A stretch of 36,999 bases of DNA from an uncultured Lachnospiraceae bacterium (GTDB taxonomy: Bacteria > Bacillota > Clostridia > Lachnospirales > Lachnospiraceae). The DNA lies in NCBI GenBank assembly GCA_910585295.1, contig CAJUDE010000031.1, forward strand, positions 1-36,999. Direction: 5' to 3'. Made by a program: the position numbers and the translations under genes. The notes under the pieces were generated by a model, which did no database searches, was not told where the DNA came from, and saw only the letters and a list, made by a program, of their open reading frames with translations. Positions 31,890 through 36,999 of the stretch are shown one piece after another (position 1 is the first letter of the stretch; every line of letters starts with the position of its first letter).

Positions 31890-34037
31890 ATGAAAAAACT
31901 AAGGAAGAAAATATGTTTGTTATTGTCAGTATCAATGCTGGTGTGCATGAATGATATGCCTGTATTCGCAACAACGCAAGGCGAGAGTGTTATTGAAGAG
32001 CGAGAAAATGATGTTACACCAGAAGAACCGAGCGGATTTGACGAAAATGCACATGGGGAAGTGACAAAGGAGGGGAATTGTGGCGAAGAATATGACGCAC
32101 AGTACAAACTTTATGAAGATGGAACACTATATATTTATGGGGTTAGGAGAAATATAGTAAGTTGTAGTAATCTTCGCTCGTTAGAAATAACAAATGTTTA
32201 TATAGAAAACGGAATAGCGGCGATTAAAGAAGAGGCATTTGAGAATTTTACAGATTTGCAAGATATTAAAATTCCAAGTAGCGTAAATAAAATAGGCTCT
32301 TCTTGTTTTTCTGGGTGCAAAAAATTGGAAGAGATAGAACTTCCTAAAGAAATAAAAAATATTGAAATTAATTTGTTTTCTGGATGCGAATCTTTGAAAA
32401 CAATACGAACATTGGGGGGAGTTGAATCAATAGGAAGTCAAGCATTTTATGAATGCGATAGTTTAATAAATATAGAAGATTTAATGACAGATTCTTTAAT
32501 AGAAATAGGGGGATATGCATTTTATGGGTGCGATTTTTTAAAAAATATTACGATTCCGTATAATGTGAAAAAAATAGGGACAAAATCTTTTTCTAATTGT
32601 AGTGGATTAGAAACTGTTGAAATATTTGGACAATCACTCGTTATACAAGGCACTCCTAGTTCTTATACTTATATCGAAAACGAATTTAGCGAATGCGAGA
32701 ATTTAAAAAATGTAATTATACATGATGGATCAACTAAACTGCAAGGAACATTTTATGGGTGCACAAATTTGGAATTAATAGAAATTCCTTCTAGTGTAGA
32801 TAGAATATCGACAGATACATTTTATGCTTGCGGCAAACTTACAATCCGTTGCCCAGAGGGTTCATATGCGGAAAAATTTGCGAGAGAGAACAATATTCCA
32901 GTTGATTTAATTCATGTTCATAAATACGAAAGTACAATAACAAAAGAGCCGACTTGCACAGAAACGGGAATTAGAACGTATATTTGCAGTTGTGGAGATG
33001 AATACACAGAAGAAATTTCTAAAACTGGACATGAAATAGTCATAGACCCTTCTGTAGAGCCAACAGAAACAAAAGATGGAAAGACAGAGGGAAGTCATTG
33101 CGGCGTTTGCGGAGAGATATTAAAGGCGCAAGAAATTATTCCTGCTACTGGAAAACCAGAAGAACCGACAATTCCAGATGTTGAAATAAAAAACACATTC
33201 AATGGATGCAAAGGAAGTCCAGTGAAACTTTCCATAACTTGTAAGGAAAGTGACGAATTTACATTTCAATGTTTGGATAATTGCGGAATGCAAAGCAAGT
33301 ACACAGGATATTCTTCTATAATATCGCCATGGGGAATGTCATATAAGAAAAATTACGAATTGATATTTACGAAATCAGGTGAACATGTTATATCGGCATA
33401 CAAAAACGTAAATCTTATGGAACATGATAAATTTATTATTTCAGAAAATCATGCATGGGATTCTGGGAAAATAGAAAAAAAGGAAACATGCAAAGAAAAT
33501 GGAATTAAAAAATTCACGTGTTTAAACTGTGAAAACACTAAAACAGAAATAATTCCAGCGATGGGACATAATTACATAAAGACAATTATTAGAAAAGCAG
33601 CATGTACTTCAAACGGAACGGAAAAATATACATGTTCAAGATGCAGAGATTCATACACCAAATCTATCCCAAAGGCAGGACATAAATATGGAAAATGGAA
33701 AGTGTCTAAAAAACCTACAATATTCAAGAAAGGAAAAGAGAAAATATCATGCACCGTTTGCAAGAAAACTTTGCAGGAAAGAGATATAAAGAAATTAAAG
33801 GCAAGTGTTAAGATTTCAAAAACGAAATTGAAACTGAAAAAAGGAAAAACATATCAGTTAAAAATTAAAAAGAAATCAAAAGGAGATAAGATATCCAAAT
33901 GGACTACTTCAAACAGAAGAATTGTTTCTGTAAACAAGAAAACAGGAAAGATAAAGGCGTTTAAGAAAGGGAAAGCGAAAATAACGGTTAGGATGAAAAG
34001 CGGATGCAAATCCACTTGTAATGTAACAGTGAAATAG
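31890..34037 (+). CDS. BspA-like leucine-rich repeat surface protein
   Basis: The start at 31890 gives about 715 residues with a signal peptide (KKICLLLSVSMLVCMNDMPV, cleaved near VFA-TT). From about 90 to 330, LRR_5/BspA-type repeats recur (AFENFTDLQDIKIPSSVNKI, CFSGCKKLEEIELPKEI, AFYECDSLINIEDL, SFSNCSGLETVEI). Three or four Cys-rich modules follow, of the form TCTETGIRTYICSCGDEYTE with IPxxGH linkers. A C-terminal Big_2-like domain (KTKLKLKKGKTYQLKIKKKS, VSVNKKTGKIKAFKKGKAKI) closes the protein. Such proteins serve as host- or cell-binding adhesins in gut Firmicutes and protists. It starts 25 nt after the preceding gene, so the two are likely cotranscribed. Confidence 0.85.
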   Translation: MKKLRKKICLLLSVSMLVCMNDMPVFATTQGESVIEERENDVTPEEPSGFDENAHGEVTKEGNCGEEYDAQYKLYEDGTLYIYGVRRNIVSCSNLRSLEITNVYIENGIAAIKEEAFENFTDLQDIKIPSSVNKIGSSCFSGCKKLEEIELPKEIKNIEINLFSGCESLKTIRTLGGVESIGSQAFYECDSLINIEDLMTDSLIEIGGYAFYGCDFLKNITIPYNVKKIGTKSFSNCSGLETVEIFGQSLVIQGTPSSYTYIENEFSECENLKNVIIHDGSTKLQGTFYGCTNLELIEIPSSVDRISTDTFYACGKLTIRCPEGSYAEKFARENNIPVDLIHVHKYESTITKEPTCTETGIRTYICSCGDEYTEEISKTGHEIVIDPSVEPTETKDGKTEGSHCGVCGEILKAQEIIPATGKPEEPTIPDVEIKNTFNGCKGSPVKLSITCKESDEFTFQCLDNCGMQSKYTGYSSIISPWGMSYKKNYELIFTKSGEHVISAYKNVNLMEHDKFIISENHAWDSGKIEKKETCKENGIKKFTCLNCENTKTEIIPAMGHNYIKTIIRKAACTSNGTEKYTCSRCRDSYTKSIPKAGHKYGKWKVSKKPTIFKKGKEKISCTVCKKTLQERDIKKLKASVKISKTKLKLKKGKTYQLKIKKKSKGDKISKWTTSNRRIVSVNKKTGKIKAFKKGKAKITVRMKSGCKSTCNVTVK

Positions 34038-34095
34038 TTTTAGAGATTTGGGGGAAAGACAATATATTTACTTTTAAAGCTGAAAATAACCAGCA

Positions 34096-34123
34096 GGGGG
34101 TGTCTCTAATTTGGAGGCACCCT
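34096..34123 (+). terminator. Terminator after the BspA-like gene
   Basis: GGGTGTCTC pairs with GAGGCACCC (one G-T wobble) around a TAATTTG loop, followed by an A/T-rich tail without a long T-run. Confidence 0.65.
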
Positions 34124-34151
34124 AAATTTATATATTTTTCTGCTTTAGGTA

Positions 34152-34193
34152 TTGACATTAAATGTGTTACCAGTTATAATAAACGTGTTACCA
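34152..34193 (+). promoter_or_regulatory. Consensus promoter with two GTGTTACCA operator-like direct repeats
   Basis: TTGACA (34152-34157) and TATAAT (34175-34180) match consensus perfectly with a 17-bp spacer. GTGTTACCA occurs at 34164-34172, in the spacer, and at 34185-34193, just past the -10. The repeats are exactly 21 bp apart, two helical turns, so they lie on one face of the DNA. They immediately precede a small RHH regulator gene, which suggests autorepression. Confidence 0.8.
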
Positions 34194-34216
34194 AATAAAG
34201 AAAGGGGATGATATAT

Positions 34217-34402
34217 TTGTCGCCGGCTTATGGCAGACCGCCCTCAAAAGACCCGAAGCGAAATGATACTCGGATAAGGTTGACTGATGGTGAACGTGAA
34301 AAGTTGGATTTCTGTGCAGAACAAACAAGGATGACTAAGGCGGACATAATCAGAATGGGCATTGATTTAGTGTATCAAAAAGTAACAAAAAAGAAAGAGT
34401 AA
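34217..34402 (+). CDS. Small ribbon-helix-helix (CopG-like) regulator
   Basis: I chose the TTG at 34217 because AAAGGGG lies 9-13 nt upstream; the ATG at 34208 touches that site. The protein has 61 residues and begins LSPAYGRPPSKDPKRND. TRIRLTDGEREKLDFC is the DNA-contacting strand with helix 1, and TRMTKADIIRMGIDLVY is helix 2, the ribbon-helix-helix layout. These short RHH proteins are common on mobile elements and usually repress their own promoter. Direct repeats at 34164 and 34185 are the obvious binding sites. The IS200/IS605 element begins soon after its stop. Confidence 0.78.
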   Translation: MSPAYGRPPSKDPKRNDTRIRLTDGEREKLDFCAEQTRMTKADIIRMGIDLVYQKVTKKKE

Positions 34403-34536
34403 CCGTTCCACCGACCAAAGCGATACGATTACTCAACAACCAAATTCCTTTTTGAAAAAATGGCTACCGCAATCCCACTGGCTTTAGACGGTGGGTTAAG
34501 GTAGCCAAACGTGGTGGTTTGTGTTATACTTGCGTT

Positions 34537-34941
34537 ATGGGAACATGGAAATCTAAAAACAGACACAAGTATTTATTACAGTACCATATAATTTTTGTAT
34601 GCAAATATAGAAAGAAACTGTTTGCATCAAAACAGGTATCGGATGATATAAAACAGTTTTCGTATGAGATATGCCAAAAACATCATGTAATTATTAGGTA
34701 TATGGAAACGGACAAAGACCATATCCATTACATGATAGAAACAGAACCAACCATGTCTGTCAGTAAAATTGTAAACCTGATGAAAAGTTATACAACATAT
34801 CATATATGGGAGAGATATCCAAATTATTTGCGGAAACACTTTTGGAAGGAACATACTTTTTGGACAGATGGATATTTTGCATGTAGTGTAGGAAATGTAT
34901 CTGAAGAAATGCTGCGGAAATATATAGAAAATCAAGGATAG
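34537..34941 (+). CDS. tnpA: IS200/IS605 TnpA, Y1 HUH transposase
   Basis: The start at 34537 (MGTWKSKNRHKYLLQYHIIF) gives the usual 134 residues; the frame opens 18 nt earlier. The HUH motif is DKDHIHYMIE (His62, His64). The catalytic tyrosine is Tyr129 in EEMLRKYIENQG. KSYTTYHIWERYP and FWTDGYFACSVG are also typical of the family. It excises and inserts the element as a single-stranded circle by recognising the end hairpins. There is no clear Shine-Dalgarno site at the start, which is common for this family and keeps expression low. The tnpB gene begins 17 nt downstream. Confidence 0.95.
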   Translation: MGTWKSKNRHKYLLQYHIIFVCKYRKKLFASKQVSDDIKQFSYEICQKHHVIIRYMETDKDHIHYMIETEPTMSVSKIVNLMKSYTTYHIWERYPNYLRKHFWKEHTFWTDGYFACSVGNVSEEMLRKYIENQG

Positions 34942-34958
34942 AAAGTTGGTGGCAGCAA

Positions 34959-36062
34959 ATGTTAAAAGCATATAAATATAGAATATATCCTAATAATGAG
35001 CAGAAAGTGCAGATTGCAAAAACATTTGGCTGTTGCCGTTTTGTCTATAACCAAACATTGGCGTACTGGAAAGAAACATACGGGAAAGAAAAGAAATCCG
35101 TCAGTAAAACAGACTGTAATAATTATTGTAACAGAGAGTTAAAGAAGGAATATGAGTGGCTGAAGGAAGTGGACAAATTCGCCCTTACAAATGCCATTTA
35201 TAACATGGATGCAGCATTTCAGAAGTTTTTTAGGGAACATGCAGGATATCCGAAATTCAAAAGTAAGCATGATAACCATAAATCCTATACAACAAATTTC
35301 ACAAACGGAAATATTGCGGCAGATTTTGGGGATGGGAAGATAAAACTGCCAAAGTTAAAGCAAGTAAAGGCAAAACTCCATAGGGAATTTGAGGGACAGA
35401 TAAAGTCAGCGACAGTTTCGCAAGTTCCAAGTGGTAACTATTATGTTTCCATCCTTGTGGAGACGGAACAGGAAGAACTGCCACATACAGATAAAAATAC
35501 AGGATTGGATTTAGGTGTTAAGGATTTGTGCGTCACATCAGACGGCGCCAAATATAGGAATCCAAAAACAATAAGGAAATATGAGAAAAAACTTGCAAAA
35601 CTGCAAAGGCAGTTATCGCATAAAGAAAAAAGAAGCAGGAATTATGATAAGCAAAAAAAGAAAATAGCCATTTGCCATGAGAAGATAAGAAATACCAGAA
35701 AAGATTACCTGCATAAGGTTTCCCATGAGATTATCAGCGAAAACCAAGTGATAGTTTCGGAAAACTTACAGATAAAAAGCATGGTAAAAAATCACTATTT
35801 GGCAAAATCAATATCAGATGTGTCTTGGCACGAATTAACAAGGCAGTTGGAATATAAAGCAGCGTGGAATGGCAGGCAGTATATCAAAATAGATACATTC
35901 TATGCAAGCAGCCAGTTGTGTTCAGCTTGTGGATATAAAAACATAGCAACAAAAGATTTATCAGTAAGGGAATGGGTATGTCCAATTTGTAGGACAAAAC
36001 ATGATAGAGATGTTAATGCTGCAAAGAATATTTTAGCAGAAGGATTACGGCAAATAGCATAG
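34959..36062 (+). CDS. tnpB: TnpB RNA-guided nuclease (IS605 OrfB)
   Basis: This 367-residue TnpB looks complete. The N-terminal HTH/WED region is YRIYPNNEQKVQIAKTFGCC. The RuvC residues are Asp184 in TGLDLGVKDLCVTSDG, Glu268 in VIVSENLQIKSM and Asp351 in KHDRDVNAAKNIL. A zinc ribbon has Cys321/324 and Cys341/344. TnpB proteins cut DNA next to a transposon-adjacent motif using an omega RNA read from the element's right end, which helps the element persist after excision. All catalytic residues are present, so activity is plausible. Confidence 0.95.
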   Translation: MLKAYKYRIYPNNEQKVQIAKTFGCCRFVYNQTLAYWKETYGKEKKSVSKTDCNNYCNRELKKEYEWLKEVDKFALTNAIYNMDAAFQKFFREHAGYPKFKSKHDNHKSYTTNFTNGNIAADFGDGKIKLPKLKQVKAKLHREFEGQIKSATVSQVPSGNYYVSILVETEQEELPHTDKNTGLDLGVKDLCVTSDGAKYRNPKTIRKYEKKLAKLQRQLSHKEKRSRNYDKQKKKIAICHEKIRNTRKDYLHKVSHEIISENQVIVSENLQIKSMVKNHYLAKSISDVSWHELTRQLEYKAAWNGRQYIKIDTFYASSQLCSACGYKNIATKDLSVREWVCPICRTKHDRDVNAAKNILAEGLRQIA

Positions 36063-36175
36063 GATAATAAAATACAAATAGGGATGGTGCAGCCCGAATT
36101 AACGCCTGTGGAGATAGTAGGTTGCGAGGTCATAGAAGCAGGAAGCCCATTGGCTTTAGACAATGGGTAGTTCAC
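36063..36175 (+). ncRNA. Predicted omega RNA scaffold (right end of the IS)
   Basis: The 113 bp after the tnpB stop have no gene and end in the hairpin CCCATTG-gctttaga-CAATGGG followed by TAGTTCAC. In IS200/IS605 elements the omega RNA overlaps the 3' end of tnpB and the right end, with the guide read from flanking DNA. Here the guide would start at 36176 with TTTGGATAATTGGG, which is ATPase sequence. The scaffold boundary at the 5' side is not determined. Confidence 0.65.
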
Positions 36176-36845
36176 TTTGGATAATTGGGACCATTCTATT
36201 TCCCTCGTGAAATATGTTTACGCAAATTCTATATTGGACGGGGAAAATAAGGAGTGCCAGGTTTTTCTGCAATTTATTCGGTTTGTCAATCAGATGTTAT
36301 TGTTCAGCAGCACAGAAAAGCTGAAGGCTGTTGGGGCTAATGTGGCTGGCGGAAGTATGATTGAAAGTATATGCAACATAGAACGTGGCGTGGAGGGGTT
36401 AGAGAGTTTCTTACAGGAAGTAGGGCTTCCATTTAAGCTGTTAGAAAAAGACATGGGGGAAGGTACGGCTATCTATTGCAAGATGGGGGATAGGGAGGTG
36501 CTGTTTCACCTGTTAATGTCAAGCGGCACAAGGGCGTTGGTATTTTTATATTTATGGTATATGCAAAAAGAGGACTTTTCATTTATCTTTATTGATGAGT
36601 TTGACGCTTTTTACCATACGGATTTATCAATTGCTGTTATTAAGAAGTTAATAGAAGAAAATATACAAGTAGTTTTTACCTCCCATAACACAGACATTAT
36701 TTCCAATGAATTGCTGCGGCCGGATTGTTACTTTTTATTGAACGAGAATACAATTCAGCCATTTTGCAATTTGACGGACAAATCTTTGAGGGAGGCGCAT
36801 AACCTTCAAAAAATGTATAGAGCGGGAGCGTTTTATGAACAGTAG
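36176..36845 (+). pseudogene. AAA-family ATPase, 3' part (gene split by insertion)
   Basis: These 222 codons continue the frame of the ATPase fragment ending at 29057. They contain LLMSSGTRALVFLYLWYM (signature-like), Walker B FIFIDEFDAFYH and VVFTSHNTDIISNELLRPDC, the ordinary C-terminal half of AAA_15/AAA_21 proteins. A TTG at 36177 opens the frame, but no ribosome site precedes it, only the transposon end. Separate translation is therefore doubtful, and the fragment lacks Walker A. The stop overlaps a short downstream frame (start 36835). Confidence 0.85.
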
Positions 36846-36999
36846 GAAAAAAGTGATTTTTATTCCCGCGAGCAATGAGCCAAGCAGCCGCGCTCGCGCG
36901 GATATTTGGCGAATGCCGCGAGGGGCGCTGTGTGCCAGCGGCACACGTTCAGCGCCGACCGAAACGGAGTGCAGACCAAATACCCCGCCCCTTGGGGCG
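36835..36999 (+). CDS. Start of a possible ATPase partner gene, entered by the structured repeat
   Basis: An ATG inside the ATPase end begins MNSRKKVIFIP and stays open to the window edge. The coupled overlap suggests a partner gene, as ATPases of this type usually have. From about codon 12 the codons come from the structured repeat (PASNEPSSRARADIW and on), so the natural protein is probably interrupted here. The identity of the partner cannot be read. Confidence 0.3.
   Translation, partial: MNSRKKVIFIPASNEPSSRARADIWRMPRGALCASGTRSAPTETECRPNTPPLGA
36869..36999 (+). ncRNA. Structured RNA-like repeat, copy 2 (cut by window end)
   Basis: Core 36924-36970 aligns gap-free to copy 1. P2 is GGCGCT/AGCGCC (36924-36929 and 36951-36956). 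P3 is GTGTGCC/GGCACAC (36930-36936 and 36940-36946) around AGC. Conserved GTTC and GACCGAAACGGAGTG follow. CGCGAGC/GCTCGCG (about 36868-36896) gives the upstream stem and CGCCCC-tt-GGGGCG (36986-36999) the downstream one. It lies just after the split ATPase gene. Confidence 0.6.

Larger units (their letters stand above)
29058..36175. mobile_element. About 7.1-kb AT-rich foreign block inserted in the ATPase gene
   Basis: ACTTTG flanks the block at 29052-29057 and 36174-36179. Deleting one copy plus the block restores the ATPase frame. Contents in order are a gene tail, an ORF6N antirepressor-like gene, a membrane coiled-coil protein, an Ig-like secreted protein, a BspA-like protein, a small RHH regulator and an IS200/IS605 element at the right edge. 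Codon use (AGA, ATA and AAA-rich) differs clearly from the flanking kdu operon. No integrase or recombinase other than TnpA is visible. The left edge cuts into a gene, so the block is a fragment of a phage or conjugative element, not a complete one. Confidence 0.7.
34462..36175 (+). mobile_element. IS200/IS605-family element with tnpA and tnpB
   Basis: The element contains both genes in the same direction, bounded by two related hairpins that share GGCTTTAGAC. The left-end structure is at 34462-34506: GGCTACC/GGTAGCC enclosing CCCAC/GTGGG. The right-end structure is at 36145-36167: CCCATTG-gctttaga-CAATGGG. The right boundary is probably at TTCAC (36171-36175), because the ATPase gene resumes at once. 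The exact left cleavage point is upstream of 34462 and not determined. No terminal inverted repeats or target duplication are expected for this family. Confidence 0.85.

Overview
The window looks like a chromosome segment from a gut-type Clostridia species, most likely Lachnospiraceae. The evidence is a mid-GC core with ylxM-ffh-rpsP-khpA and rimM-trmD, Firmicutes-type strong Shine-Dalgarno sites, a YesMN-like two-component system, a BspA-like surface protein and a relaxase/MobC module of the kind carried by Lachnospiraceae mobilizable elements. This assignment comes from gene content and style only; no database was searched.

Layout. (1) 1-3430, minus strand: the end of a mobilizable element (MobC-like accessory protein, relaxase, TnpW-like protein), a hairpin-rich non-coding stretch that may hold oriT, and a decayed membrane-anchored protein gene. 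(2) 3720-6340: a PadR-type regulator, a DUF6120-like membrane protein and two secreted proteins that appear to share a C-terminal domain; the first has a broken signal peptide caused by a 7-A homopolymer. (3) 6340-7430: relics, including a holin-like toxin tail, and a 72-bp tandem repeat whose unit folds into a three-armed structure. (4) 7434-11378: the SRP/ribosome-maturation genes. They are interrupted between khpA and rimM by a roughly 231-bp insertion carrying a structured RNA-like repeat. (5) 11399-13092: an error-prone polymerase cassette (Y-family polymerase plus YolD-like partner) between two inverted-repeat terminators. (6) 13120-28420: a uronic-acid oligosaccharide utilization locus. 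A cytosolic heparinase II/III-like lyase and a YesMN-type kinase/regulator pair lie on the minus strand. Divergent from them run a CUT1 ABC importer without its own ATPase, a GH88 unsaturated glucuronyl hydrolase, a DUF2264 protein, YesL, KduI, KduD and a discoidin-like protein. (7) 28556-36999: an AAA ATPase gene cut in two by about 7.1 kb of AT-rich foreign DNA. That DNA holds an ORF6N antirepressor-like gene, three membrane/surface proteins, a small RHH regulator and, at its right edge, an intact IS200/IS605-family element with TnpA, TnpB and a predicted omega RNA. A second copy of the structured repeat starts just after the ATPase gene.

How the parts work together. In the sugar locus, oligosaccharides captured by the lipoprotein enter through the two permeases. 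The lyase and GH88 enzyme release unsaturated uronate, and KduI and KduD carry 5-keto-4-deoxyuronate on to 2-keto-3-deoxygluconate. Sulfatases, KDG kinase/aldolase and the importer ATPase are not in the window. The strongest candidates for something undescribed are the structured repeat with five compensatory base-pair changes between its two copies, and the 72-bp three-arm tandem repeat.
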